Positions 20,948-30,252 of a stretch of DNA of 64,000 bases are shown here, one piece after another. The notes below the pieces were generated by a model. That model did no database searches. It worked only from the letters and a program-made list of their open reading frames with translations, and was not told where the DNA came from. Each line of letters begins with the position of its first letter. Within the stretch, counting starts at the first letter, position 1. Source of the stretch: Chimaeribacter californicus. GTDB taxonomy: Bacteria; Pseudomonadota; Gammaproteobacteria; Enterobacterales; Enterobacteriaceae. The stretch lies in NCBI RefSeq assembly GCF_002858675.1, contig NZ_PJZF01000019.1, forward strand, positions 32,461 to 96,460, read 5' to 3'. Made by a program: the position numbers and the translations under genes.

Positions 20948-22153
20948 ATGACCCCCTTTGATGCGGCCGGCTTCCGCCGCCACTTCCCCGCGCTGGCCCA
21001 TGCCGGCATCTATCTCGACAGCGCCGCCACCGCGCTGAAGCCACAGGCGATGATTGACGCCACCACCGCCTTTTACCAGCAGAGCGGCGTGACGGTACAC
21101 CGCAGCCAGCACGCACAGGCGCAGGCGCTGACCCGGCAGTTTGAGTCAGCGCGTGAACAGGTGGCCGCCCTGATTAACGCCGCGCAGCCGCAGGAGATCG
21201 TCTGGACGCGCGGTGCCACGGAATCGCTGAATCTGGTGGCGCAGGGGTATTTCCGCCCGCGGCTTCAGCCCGGTGATGAGTTGCTGGTGAGCCAGGCGGA
21301 GCATCACGCCAACCTGCTGCCGTGGCTGATGCTGGCTGAGCAGACGGGTGCCGTGGTGGTGCCGTTGCCGCTGGATCAGCACCAGATCCCGGACATCGAC
21401 GCATTAGCTGAGCTATTGCGTCCGCGCACACGGTTGCTTGCCCTGGGGCAGATGTCTAACGTCACCGGCGGCTGCCCGGATCTGGCGCGCGCCATCGCCC
21501 TGGCCCATGCCAATAATACGCTGGTGGTGGCAGACGGCGCGCAAGGGGCGGTGCATAACCCGCCGGACGTACAGGCACTGGGCGTGGATTTTTACGCCTT
21601 TTCCGCCCATAAACTCTATGGCCCGACCGGAATCGGCATGCTGTACGGCAAGATGGCGTTACTGGAAGAGATGGCGCCCTGGCAGGGCGGCGGCAAGATG
21701 ATTAGCCAGGTCTCTTTCTCCGGCTATACCCCGCAGCCGGTGCCGCACCGCTTTGAGGCCGGCACGCCCAACATTGCCGGGGTGATTGGCTTATCCGCCA
21801 CGCTGGGCTGGCTGGCACAGCAGGATTTGGCGGCCGCAGAAGTGTACAGCCGTGGGCTGGCGCGCCAGGCGGAGCAGCAACTGGCTGAGATCCCCGGCTT
21901 CCGCAGCTTCCGCCGTTCTGATGCCAGCCTGCTGGCATTCGATTTTACCGATGTCCACCACAGCGATATGATCACCCTGCTCGCCGAACAGGGCATTGCC
22001 ATGCGTGCCGGCCAGCACTGCGCGCAGCCGCTGATGGCGCAACTGGGCGTCACAGGCACGCTGCGTGCCTCTTTTGCCCCCTATAACACCCCGCAGGATG
22101 TGGATGCGCTGGTCGCCGCTGTGCATCAGGCGCGCGCCTTGCTGCTGGACTAA
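20948..22153 (+). CDS. csdA: cysteine desulfurase CsdA
   Basis: CsdA is a PLP enzyme that takes sulfur from cysteine (also selenocysteine and cysteine sulfinate) and hands it to CsdE, a route that also supports TcdA. It has 401 residues, like E. coli. The PLP lysine is Lys222 in [11 protein letters not shown]. The persulfide Cys is Cys358 in [11 protein letters not shown], the same number as in E. coli. csdE follows after 19 bp. Confidence 0.97.
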   Translation: MTPFDAAGFRRHFPALAHAGIYLDSAATALKPQAMIDATTAFYQQSGVTVHRSQHAQAQALTRQFESAREQVAALINAAQPQEIVWTRGATESLNLVAQGYFRPRLQPGDELLVSQAEHHANLLPWLMLAEQTGAVVVPLPLDQHQIPDIDALAELLRPRTRLLALGQMSNVTGGCPDLARAIALAHANNTLVVADGAQGAVHNPPDVQALGVDFYAFSAHKLYGPTGIGMLYGKMALLEEMAPWQGGGKMISQVSFSGYTPQPVPHRFEAGTPNIAGVIGLSATLGWLAQQDLAAAEVYSRGLARQAEQQLAEIPGFRSFRRSDASLLAFDFTDVHHSDMITLLAEQGIAMRAGQHCAQPLMAQLGVTGTLRASFAPYNTPQDVDALVAAVHQARALLLD

Positions 22154-22172
22154 GTTGACCGGAGTTAACCTT

Positions 22173-22613
22173 ATGATGCTTGCCCCCCACCCGTTCGGCC
22201 ACGACATCACCCTCGATGCCCTGACGGCGACCTTTACCGGCTTCAGCCAGTGGGAGGATCGTTACCGCCAGCTGATCCAGCTCGCGCGGCAACTGCCGCC
22301 GCTGGATGAGGCGCTGAAAACGCCGGAACATGAACTGTCCGGGTGTGAAAACCGTGTCTGGCTGGGATACCAGCGTAATGAAGACGGCACGCTGCACTTT
22401 TATGGCGACAGTGAAGGCCGCATTGTGAAGGGGTTGCTGGCGGTGATCCTGACCGCCACCGAAGGGAAAACGCCGGCGGCGTTACGCCGGCTGGATCTGC
22501 TGGCGCTGTTTGACACCCTCGGCCTGCGCCAGCAGCTCAGTGCCACCCGCGCCGGCGGTTTGCAGGCGCTGGCAGACGCGGTGGCCCGCATTGCCGCCGC
22601 CGAGGGCGGTTAA
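22173..22613 (+). CDS. csdE: sulfur acceptor CsdE
   Basis: CsdE is a SufE-like protein that accepts the persulfide from CsdA and stimulates the desulfurase. With the start at 22173 (GGAG 8 nt upstream) it has 146 residues (E. coli 147). The acceptor Cys58 lies in [14 protein letters not shown]. The frame is open upstream inside csdA, but that part does not resemble the family. It ends 5 bp from the convergent tcdA, which acts in the same sulfur-transfer network. Confidence 0.95.
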   Translation: MMLAPHPFGHDITLDALTATFTGFSQWEDRYRQLIQLARQLPPLDEALKTPEHELSGCENRVWLGYQRNEDGTLHFYGDSEGRIVKGLLAVILTATEGKTPAALRRLDLLALFDTLGLRQQLSATRAGGLQALADAVARIAAAEGG

Positions 22614-22618
22614 CGCCG

Positions 22619-23443
22619 TTATGCCTGCGCTGCCAGGCGTTCCGCTTTCGCGACCATCTTCTTCAGCGCATGGGACACCGCCACAAAACCAAAGGTGGCG
22701 GTCACCATCGTTGCTGCGCCAAACCCGGCGGCGCAATCCATCCGTTTCGGCCCTTCAGCGGTGCTGCGGGAGGCGCAGACCGAGCCGTCCGGCTGTGGGT
22801 AAACCAGCGGTTCGCTGGAGAACACGCAGTCAATCCCCAGTTTTCCTTTGCTGTTCTTCACTACGTTAAAATCACTCTTCAGCCGCTCCCGCAGCTTGGC
22901 GGCCAGCGGGTCCTGGATGGTTTTCGCCAGATCGGTGACTTCAATCCGCGTGGGGTCGATCTGCCCGCCCGCCCCGCCGGTGGTCACCACCGGGATTTTG
23001 AACCGGCGGCAGTAAGCCAGCAGCGCGGCTTTCGGCCGGACGCTGTCGATGGCATCAATCACGTAGCTGAAGTTGTTGTCCAGCAGCGCGGCCACATTCT
23101 CCGGCGTGATGAAATCATCAATGCAGGTAACGCGGCACTCCGGATTGATCGCCAGGATGCGCTGGGCCATCACCTCAGTTTTTGCCTGGCCGACACTCTG
23201 TTTCAGCGCGTGGATCTGGCGGTTGGTATTGGTGACACACACATCATCCATGTCAATCAGCGTAATCGCGCCGATGCCGGTACGCGCCAGTGCCTCGGCC
23301 GCCCACGAGCCGACGCCGCCGATGCCGATCACGCAGACGTGCGCCGCGGCAAACACCGCCAGCGCCGATTGGCCATAAAGCCGGGCCGTGCCGCCGAAGC
23401 GTTGCAGATAAGCGTCAGAATAGGCCGCTGTTGTCACGTTCAT
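22619..23443 (-). CDS. tcdA: tRNA threonylcarbamoyladenosine dehydratase
   Basis: TcdA (CsdL) uses ATP to cyclise t6A37 to ct6A37 in ANN-decoding tRNAs. It is an E1-like enzyme of 274 residues (E. coli 268). The nucleotide-binding loop VIGIGGVGSWAAEAL is at residues 38-52, and the acidic/Asn-rich motif IDMDDVCVTNTNRQ follows. C-terminal motifs are TTGGAGGQIDPTR and RMDCAAGFGAA. It is convergent with csdA-csdE, whose products interact with it in E. coli. Confidence 0.96.
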   Translation of the reverse strand: MNVTTAAYSDAYLQRFGGTARLYGQSALAVFAAAHVCVIGIGGVGSWAAEALARTGIGAITLIDMDDVCVTNTNRQIHALKQSVGQAKTEVMAQRILAINPECRVTCIDDFITPENVAALLDNNFSYVIDAIDSVRPKAALLAYCRRFKIPVVTTGGAGGQIDPTRIEVTDLAKTIQDPLAAKLRERLKSDFNVVKNSKGKLGIDCVFSSEPLVYPQPDGSVCASRSTAEGPKRMDCAAGFGAATMVTATFGFVAVSHALKKMVAKAERLAAQA

Positions 23444-23485
23444 TACCTCAACACTGTAACCGGGAGACCCGGCGAAAAATAAAAA

Positions 23486-23503
23486 AGCAGCCCGCAGGCC
23501 GCT
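23486..23503 (-). terminator. terminator after mltA
   Basis: On the minus strand AGCGGCC/GGCTGCT forms a 7-bp stem with one G-U pair and a TGCG loop, followed by TTTTTTATTTTT. It lies 23 bp past the mltA stop. Confidence 0.85.
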
Positions 23504-23526
23504 TCGGTCACTGCCCGCCGGCCGGG

Positions 23527-24699
23527 TTACTGCGGGTTATTCACCAGCAGGGAGCCGCCCTGAGTACCGCTGTTCAGCACCGGTTTGGCCTGGCTCTGGT
23601 AGGCCGTGAATAACGGCCCGCCGCTCTGTTTGGATTTCAGCACCCAGACCCGGCCATAGTGGTTGTAATAACCGGCCGCATGACCTGCTTCCGGGCCGAT
23701 GCCCTGATAGATGTCAAAATGCTGGCCCTTGATGGCCCCGCCGACATCCAGCGCCACCATCAGGCGCATGTGGTATTTGCCGGTAAACTTGCCGTTATTG
23801 TCGAGTTCCGGCACTTCCGCCAGCAGCGTGGTACCGGCCGGGATCAGTGAGCGGTCCGACGCCACCGAAGCTTTGGCAATCAGCGGCACCGCACTCGCCC
23901 CTTTCACCGGCGCGAACATCTCCGGCTTGAAGAACACAAAGGAGGGGTTCTGCTCCAGCAACTCCCGCACTTCTGCCGGGGAGTGGCTGTCCGCCCATTT
24001 GCGGATCGCCTGCATTGACATATCTTCGCGCGCCACTTCGCCGCGATCAATCAGCACCTTGCCAATGCTGCGATAGGCGTGGCCATTCTTGCCGCCATAA
24101 CCGAAGAACATCAGCGGGCGGCCGTCGCCATAATCCACATATCCGCTGCCCTGCACTTCCATCATGAAGTTGTCCATCAGGGAGTTGGTGTAGGCCACCG
24201 CGTAGCGCTCATCCAGCGCACCGCTATAAATGGCGGCGCGATCCGGCAGGCGTCGCTTGCCTTTCGGCGGCATCCGGTAGAGCGGGTAACGGAACTCGCC
24301 CTGCGGCGTGTAGCGCGCCTGCACCACCGGCGTGTAGTAACCGGTAAACTGCACATTACCGAAGTTGTCCACACCTTCCATCTGATAGGCGCTCAGCCCG
24401 TACTGGCTGAGAGTGCGGGTATCGCCCCCGGCACGGATCCACTGCTGCACATTCTGGTAAGTGGGGCTGTTACGGGTAAACAGGCCCGGTGAGGCGTACT
24501 GAATCTCCAGCAACTGGTCTGCGTAATCCTTGGCGTTGACCGGTTTCCCTTTTGCATTCGGCTCATTGACCAGCGCCAGCGACTGCTCCAGGCGCCCATC
24601 TTTATACTGCTGCCCACGATCGGTGGGCCGGGAGGAACACCCGGCCAGGATAGCGATCACCATGCCGCTGACGATATATTTGCCTAACGATCCTTTCAT
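23527..24699 (-). CDS. mltA: membrane-bound lytic murein transglycosylase A
   Basis: MltA is an outer-membrane lipoprotein that cleaves peptidoglycan to 1,6-anhydromuropeptides. The signal peptide MKGSLGKYIVSGMVIAILAGC ends in a lipobox with Cys21. The double-psi barrel parts NVQFTGYYTPV, GYGGKNGHAYRSIGKVLIDRGEV and VALDVGGAIKGQHFDIYQGIG (catalytic Asp in DVGG, read as two segments) are intact. It has 390 residues against 365 in E. coli; the excess is a C-terminal tail of about 25 residues rich in Gln, Ser and Gly. Confidence 0.96.
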   Translation of the reverse strand: MKGSLGKYIVSGMVIAILAGCSSRPTDRGQQYKDGRLEQSLALVNEPNAKGKPVNAKDYADQLLEIQYASPGLFTRNSPTYQNVQQWIRAGGDTRTLSQYGLSAYQMEGVDNFGNVQFTGYYTPVVQARYTPQGEFRYPLYRMPPKGKRRLPDRAAIYSGALDERYAVAYTNSLMDNFMMEVQGSGYVDYGDGRPLMFFGYGGKNGHAYRSIGKVLIDRGEVAREDMSMQAIRKWADSHSPAEVRELLEQNPSFVFFKPEMFAPVKGASAVPLIAKASVASDRSLIPAGTTLLAEVPELDNNGKFTGKYHMRLMVALDVGGAIKGQHFDIYQGIGPEAGHAAGYYNHYGRVWVLKSKQSGGPLFTAYQSQAKPVLNSGTQGGSLLVNNPQ

Positions 24700-24863
24700 T
24701 GCCTGCACTCTTTACCGGATTTTCACCCGCGCACGATAACAAACGCCCATAGAGAAAGGAATTCTCCCCACTAAAAAAGGCGGCCGCTGCGCTGAAAAAA
24801 GCGGCAAAAATGGCCCGTTTCGTTTAAAAAACCTGCGCCTAATGCATTAAATGTAAAAACAAC

Positions 24864-24891
24864 TTGCAGCAAATCTCATGGCCGGTATAGT
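24864..24891 (+). promoter_or_regulatory. promoter of the initiator tRNA operon
   Basis: A -35 TTGCAG (24864-24869) and a -10 TATAGT (24886-24891) are spaced by 16 bp and followed by a GC-rich discriminator (GCGC), typical of stringently controlled stable-RNA promoters. It lies 14 bp upstream of the first tRNA gene. Confidence 0.8.
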
Positions 24892-24905
24892 GCGCATCCA
24901 TCGGA

Positions 24906-24982
<77 letters not shown>

Positions 24983-25051
24983 ATTCGATGCTGCACCAGC
25001 AGCAATGAATGTCGGATGGTTCGATAAGCAGTAAAGTAAAGATGTTACGGA

Positions 25052-25128
<77 letters not shown>

Positions 25129-25248
25129 ATTCGGTGCTGTACCAGCAGCTGAAAATCCGGATTGCACGTAACAGCGGCCTGGCGTATAATCAGGACGTTA
25201 GCGTTAAAAAAAGTAAGCATGGTTGTAAAAAGTAAGCAGTAAGACGGA

Positions 25249-25325
<77 letters not shown>

Positions 25326-25340
25326 CTTACACCACATCAG

Positions 25341-25362
25341 ACACCCTTCAGGGTGTTTTTTT
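25341..25362 (+). terminator. terminator of the initiator tRNA operon
   Basis: The stem ACACCC/GGGTGT with a TTCA loop is followed by T7, 15 bp after the third tRNA. Confidence 0.93.
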
Positions 25363-25496
25363 GTTTCTGCCGTCAGTAAAACCTTTCTGCCTTTTCCCCC
25401 TGCCCTTTTATTGCGCGCCACCCGGTGGGCAGCGCTGCGTTATTCTTTCCTTTCACCACGCTCCGCCATACTGATATGCTCACGCCGACCCATCTG

Positions 25497-26744
25497 TTAA
25501 CGCCGGACTAAGCCGCCTTTGGCGAAATAGGCCGTGATGCCGGCCAGAATCGACTCCGCCACCTGTTGCTGGAAGCGGCTGGTACGCAGCTTGCGCTCCT
25601 CTTTCACATTACTGATAAACGCCGTTTCCACCAGAATCGAAGGAATATCAGGCGCTTTCAGCACCGCAAACCCCGCCTGATCCACATGGTTCTTATGCAG
25701 ATGATTCACTTTGCCCATCCGGGTGAGTACCTCTTTGCCGAATTTCAGGCTGTCATTGATGGTGGCCGTCTGCACCAGATCAAACATCGTATGGTCAAGG
25801 TAGCGATCGCCGCTTTTGCCCACGCCGCCGATGTTATCCGCTTCATTCTGGGTCTGCGCCAGGTAACGCGCGGCGGCGCTGGTCGCCCCTTTGGTGGACA
25901 GCGCAAACACCGAGGAGCCGCGGGTCGCCCGGCTGGTAAAGGCATCGGCATGAATCGAGACAAACAGATCGGCGTGCTGTTTACGCGCCTTGGCAACCCG
26001 CACCCGCAGCGGAATAAAGACATCCTCGTTGCGCGTCATATAGGCTTTCATGTTCGGTTGCTTGTCGATCAGCTTTTTCAGCCGCCGGGCAATCAGCAGC
26101 ACGATATCTTTCTCACGCGTCTTATATTTCCCCACCGCGCCTGAATCCTCCCCGCCGTGGCCGGGGTCGAGCATGATGATAATGGGACGGTCATGGCCGG
26201 CGTTGCCGCGTCTGGGCGTCGTGGCCGGCAGCGAGCGCTCCAGATCGCCTTTGTTGTAATCCTCCAGCAGCACCAGCAACGGATCGGAAGGCTCCCCCGC
26301 CCGGCCGCTGGCCGGATAGAGATCCACCACCAGCCGGTTTTTAAACGCCGACACCGGCCCGAGGGTGAACAGGTGCGGCGTGCTGTTTTGCTTCAGCTCC
26401 AGCACCACCCGCACGGTATCTTTGGTAAATTGCCCGACGCGCGCCTGCTTCAGGTAAGGATCGTTGCTCCGCACCTGGTTACCCATGCTTTTCAGCACGC
26501 TGTTGAGGTGCACGCCCTCGATGTCGATCACTACCCGCTCCGGGTGGCTGAGCGCAAACTGCTTATACTTAAGCGGCGTAGAGGATTCGATGGTCACGCG
26601 GGTGTAGGGCGTCGAAGGCCAGACACGTACCGCAATCACATGCGCGGCAGCGGCGAAGCCGACCTGGCTGATGCTTAATAACCAGGTGGCGGCGGCAGCC
26701 TGCACCAGACGGCGGCGGCCCAGGTCAGGAGGGTTATTGATCAT
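25497..26744 (-). CDS. amiC: N-acetylmuramoyl-L-alanine amidase AmiC
   Basis: AmiC is a periplasmic zinc amidase that splits septal peptidoglycan during daughter-cell separation; NlpD activates it in E. coli. From the start at 26744 it has 415 residues (E. coli 417). A twin-arginine signal (GRRRLVQ, residues 9-15) is followed by an AMIN domain (about 45-150) that localises it to the septum. The Amidase_3 domain (about 197-405) has the zinc motifs [19 protein letters not shown] and [10 protein letters not shown]. It is convergent with the tRNA operon and divergent from argA. Confidence 0.97.
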   Translation of the reverse strand: MINNPPDLGRRRLVQAAAATWLLSISQVGFAAAAHVIAVRVWPSTPYTRVTIESSTPLKYKQFALSHPERVVIDIEGVHLNSVLKSMGNQVRSNDPYLKQARVGQFTKDTVRVVLELKQNSTPHLFTLGPVSAFKNRLVVDLYPASGRAGEPSDPLLVLLEDYNKGDLERSLPATTPRRGNAGHDRPIIIMLDPGHGGEDSGAVGKYKTREKDIVLLIARRLKKLIDKQPNMKAYMTRNEDVFIPLRVRVAKARKQHADLFVSIHADAFTSRATRGSSVFALSTKGATSAAARYLAQTQNEADNIGGVGKSGDRYLDHTMFDLVQTATINDSLKFGKEVLTRMGKVNHLHKNHVDQAGFAVLKAPDIPSILVETAFISNVKEERKLRTSRFQQQVAESILAGITAYFAKGGLVRR

Positions 26745-26943
26745 GCGGCTCCGGGAAAATGAAAAGCGATGAAAAGGCATCGCTAAAACGGGCTAAACGT
26801 CAAAAACTTTAACGAATCAGCCGCTTCCTGTCACCCTTAAAGCCGCCTGCGGGCCAAAAAGCACGATCTTCTGACCAGCGCTAACCCCTTGTTAACGTCC
26901 TGATAACTTTTCTCCGTGATTTCCTGCTTGCCATCTCAGCGAT

Positions 26944-26982
26944 AAAGAATAAAAATACAGAAATTACGAATAATCATGCAAG
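26944..26982 (+). promoter_or_regulatory. tandem ArgR boxes upstream of argA
   Basis: Two ARG-box-like sequences lie on the same face of the helix, 21 bp apart, the spacing expected for an ArgR hexamer. The 14-bp cores are AGAATAAAAATACA (26946-26959) and CGAATAATCATGCA (26967-26980), with two and three departures from TGAATWWWWATTCA. They overlap the likely -10 region (-35 TTGCCA at 26928-26933). Confidence 0.75.
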
Positions 26983-26993
26983 AGGCGAGACCC

Positions 26994-28319
26994 GTGAAGG
27001 AACGTAGTACAGAGCTGGTTCAAGGATTCCGTCACTCAGTTCCCTATATCAATGCCCACCGGGGCAAGACCTTTGTGATCATGCTGGGCGGGGAGGCCAT
27101 CGCGCATGAGAACTTCTCCAACATCGTTAACGATATCGGTCTGTTGCATAGCCTGGGCATCCGGCTGGTGGTGGTGTATGGCGCCCGCCCGCAGATTGAC
27201 GCCAACCTGGCGCAGCACCATTGTGAGCCGGTGTACCACAAAAATACCCGGGTAACCGATGCCAAAACCCTGGAACTGGTGAAACAGGCGGCGGGTCTGC
27301 TGCAACTCGACATCACCGCCCGCCTCTCGATGAGCCTGAATAACACGCCGCTGCAGGGCGCGCATATTAATGTGGTGAGCGGCAACTTTATCATTGCCCA
27401 GCCGCTGGGCGTGGATGACGGCGTGGACTACTGCCACAGCGGCCGTATCCGCCGCATTGATGAAGAGGCGATTCACCGCCAGCTCGACAGCGGGGCCATT
27501 GTGCTGATGGGGCCGGTGGCGGTCTCCGTGACCGGCGAAAGCTTCAACCTCACCTCAGAAGAGGTGGCGACCCAGCTGGCGATCAAACTCAAAGCGGAGA
27601 AGATGATCGGCTTCTGCTCCTCGCAAGGGGTCACGGACAGCGAAGGCAATGTGATTTCCGAGCTGTTCCCGAATGATGCCCAGCAGCGCATCGACGCACT
27701 GGAGCAGACCGGTGATTACTACTCCGGCACGGTGCGGTTCCTGCGTGGGGCGGTCAAAGCCTGCCGCAGCGGCGTGCGCCGCAGCCACCTGATCAGTTAC
27801 CTCGAGGATGGCGCACTGGTGCAGGAGCTGTTTTCGCGTGACGGCATCGGTACGCAGATTGTGATGGAGAGTGCCGAGCAGGTGCGCCGCGCCACCATTA
27901 ATGACATCGGCGGTATTCTGGAGCTGATCCGCCCGCTGGAGCAGCAGGGGATCCTGGTGCGCCGCTCCCGTGAGCAACTGGAGATGGAGATCGACAAGTT
28001 CACCATCATCGAGCGGGACAACCTGACCATCGCCTGCGCGGCGCTCTACCCGTTCCCGGAAGAGAAGATTGGTGAGATGGCCTGCGTGGCGGTGCACCCT
28101 GACTACCGCAGTTCCTCACGCGGTGAAATGTTGCTGCACCGGGTGGCAAGCCAGGCGCGCCAGATGGGGCTGGAAAGGCTGTTTGTGCTGACCACCCGTA
28201 GTATTCACTGGTTCCAGGAGCGCGGCTTCCAGCCGGCGGATGTCGAGGTGCTGCCGATGCAGAAACAGGCACTCTATAACTATCAGCGCCGCTCCAAGAT
28301 CCTGCTGGCTGACCTGTAA
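26994..28319 (+). CDS. argA: amino-acid N-acetyltransferase (N-acetylglutamate synthase)
   Basis: ArgA makes N-acetylglutamate, the first step of arginine synthesis, and is inhibited by arginine. A GTG start at 26994 ([19 protein letters not shown]) gives 441 residues (E. coli 443, also GTG in my recollection); an ATG six codons upstream would overlap the second ArgR box. The N-terminal amino-acid kinase-like domain (about 1-280, [12 protein letters not shown]) is followed by a GNAT domain (about 290-441, [20 protein letters not shown]). Confidence 0.95.
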   Translation: MKERSTELVQGFRHSVPYINAHRGKTFVIMLGGEAIAHENFSNIVNDIGLLHSLGIRLVVVYGARPQIDANLAQHHCEPVYHKNTRVTDAKTLELVKQAAGLLQLDITARLSMSLNNTPLQGAHINVVSGNFIIAQPLGVDDGVDYCHSGRIRRIDEEAIHRQLDSGAIVLMGPVAVSVTGESFNLTSEEVATQLAIKLKAEKMIGFCSSQGVTDSEGNVISELFPNDAQQRIDALEQTGDYYSGTVRFLRGAVKACRSGVRRSHLISYLEDGALVQELFSRDGIGTQIVMESAEQVRRATINDIGGILELIRPLEQQGILVRRSREQLEMEIDKFTIIERDNLTIACAALYPFPEEKIGEMACVAVHPDYRSSSRGEMLLHRVASQARQMGLERLFVLTTRSIHWFQERGFQPADVEVLPMQKQALYNYQRRSKILLADL

Positions 28320-28339
28320 AATCCCCTTTCCTGCCTGCC

Positions 28340-28365
28340 CACGCCGACGGTTCACCGTCGGCGTG
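28340..28365. other. strong hairpin between convergent argA and recD
   Basis: An 11-bp perfect stem (CACGCCGACGG/CCGTCGGCGTG) with a TTCA loop lies 20 bp after argA. Neither side is followed by a T tract, so it is not a standard intrinsic terminator; it may block 3' exonucleases or act with Rho. Confidence 0.6.
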
Positions 28366-28392
28366 ATGCGCTCTACAGCCGCCTGAAGCAGA

Positions 28393-30252
28393 CTAGGGTG
28401 CCGCCTGAAACGCCTGCATCAGCCGGTCACCCAGGCCACTGCGCCGTTGCGTTGGGGTACTGATGGCACTGGCCAGCACGTTATGGCTGGCATACAGCGA
28501 CAACTGTTTTTTAGCGCGGGTGATGGCGGTGTACACCAGTTCACGCGTCAGCACCGGCAGCCACTGGTTCGGCAGCACCAGCAGGGTGTGGTCAAATTCC
28601 GACCCCTGGGACTTATGCACCGTCATTGCAAAGGCGGTTTCATGTGCCGGCAGGCGGCTTGGCTGGACGGACTTGATGTCACCGTTCGGCAACTGGAAAT
28701 AGACCCGCAGCTCATTGCGCTGGTCACGCAACGTGATGCCGATGTCACCGTTAAACAGTCCCAGCGCACTGTCATTGCGGCTGATCATCACCGGTCGCCC
28801 GGCATACCAGCGCCCGGCCGCGCCCGGCAGGCGGCGGATCGCCCCATTGCGGTTCAGGGTCTGCTCAATGCGGTCATTCAACCCGCTGACGCCAAATGGC
28901 CCCTCGCGCACTGCGCACAGCACACGGAATTGGTTGAACAGCCGCAGGATCTCCCCCGCCTCTGCCCCCGCCTTCACCTGTTGCAGGTAAGGCTGATAGT
29001 GCGCAACACAGGTCTCCAGCAGATGCGGATAGTCCTCACTCTCTGCCAGCGGGTAACCCTGCACATCCTGATAAGGGCCGCGCAACACTTTCAATGCTGC
29101 GGCGGCTTTTCCGGCATTCACCGCACTGGCCAGCAACCCGATGCCGGAGGCTGCATCAAAACGATAACTTTTGCGCAGCAGGCAGAGACTGTCACGCACG
29201 GTGGCGTGCGCCTGCAAATCAGTGCCGCTCAGCGCGCAGCCGGTGATGCGGCTTAACTGCTCAGCCCGCGCCGGGCTGTAACCCTGCTCAGCGAACCGGC
29301 AGAGATCGCCCAGTACCGCGCCTGCCTCCACCGAGGCCAGTTGATCGCGGTCGCCGAGGAAAATCACCCGGGCGTGTGGCGGCAATGCAGCAATCAGCCG
29401 CGCCATCATCGGCAAGTCCACCATCGAGGCTTCATCCACCACCAGCACATCCAGGTGCAGCGGGTTAGCGGCATGGTGACGCATACGCTGGCTGTTGGGT
29501 TGCGCGCCCAGCAGCCGGTGCAGGGTCGAGGCCTCCTGCGGGATCGCCGCCTGAATCGCGGCATCCAGCGCCAGTTCACGGCTCGCCTTGCCAAGTGACT
29601 CCGTAAGCCGGGCGGCAGCCTTACCGGTCGGGGCCGCCAGCTGGATACGCAGTTTCCTGCCCGCAGAGAGCTCGACCAGTGCGGCCAGCAGCCTGGCGAC
29701 CGTGGTAGTTTTCCCGGTGCCCGGCCCGCCGGAAATAATGGAGATGCGCCGGGTAATAGCGACGGCGGCCGCCACCTTTTGCCAGTCCGGCTCACTGCCG
29801 CCGGTACCGAACAGACGATCGAGAATCGCGCCCAGCGCCGTGTGGTCAGCCGGCTGGTCGCTGTCGCTGGCAATAAACCCGGCCACCTGCGCCTCACACT
29901 GCCACATCCGTTGCAGGTAGAGGCGATCCTGATGCAGCACCAGCGGCGTAGGTTGGGAACCGTCGCTCACCGCCGGGGAATCCCTCAGCCAGGTGAGCCA
30001 CTGCTGGCCGTCGGGGTGGCCGAGACGCGCGCCCATCTCTTTTGCCAGCTCGGGGTGGCGGCCGTCAAACAGTGCGTCAGGGGTGAGCTGGGTCAGCGGC
30101 AGGCAGACATGCCCGCTGCCCGCTTCCGCGCTGACGCAGGCGGCAGCCAGCAACATCGCGGGCTGCTGCTCATCCGCCAGAAAACGGGCAAATTGCACAT
30201 CCAGCGGCCTCAGGGCGCCGCCCAGCAGCGCACGTTCCAGTAAGGTCATCAT
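28393..30252 (-). CDS. recD: exonuclease V alpha subunit RecD
   Basis: RecD is the fast 5'-3' helicase of RecBCD. It has 619 residues (E. coli 608). The Walker A motif [12 protein letters not shown] has Lys181. Walker B is [11 protein letters not shown]. The later helicase motifs [33 protein letters not shown] (here [17 protein letters not shown]) and [12 protein letters not shown] are intact. Its ATG overlaps the recB stop as ATGA, giving translational coupling. An adjacent second ATG could also be used. Confidence 0.97.
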   Translation of the reverse strand: MMTLLERALLGGALRPLDVQFARFLADEQQPAMLLAAACVSAEAGSGHVCLPLTQLTPDALFDGRHPELAKEMGARLGHPDGQQWLTWLRDSPAVSDGSQPTPLVLHQDRLYLQRMWQCEAQVAGFIASDSDQPADHTALGAILDRLFGTGGSEPDWQKVAAAVAITRRISIISGGPGTGKTTTVARLLAALVELSAGRKLRIQLAAPTGKAAARLTESLGKASRELALDAAIQAAIPQEASTLHRLLGAQPNSQRMRHHAANPLHLDVLVVDEASMVDLPMMARLIAALPPHARVIFLGDRDQLASVEAGAVLGDLCRFAEQGYSPARAEQLSRITGCALSGTDLQAHATVRDSLCLLRKSYRFDAASGIGLLASAVNAGKAAAALKVLRGPYQDVQGYPLAESEDYPHLLETCVAHYQPYLQQVKAGAEAGEILRLFNQFRVLCAVREGPFGVSGLNDRIEQTLNRNGAIRRLPGAAGRWYAGRPVMISRNDSALGLFNGDIGITLRDQRNELRVYFQLPNGDIKSVQPSRLPAHETAFAMTVHKSQGSEFDHTLLVLPNQWLPVLTRELVYTAITRAKKQLSLYASHNVLASAISTPTQRRSGLGDRLMQAFQAAP

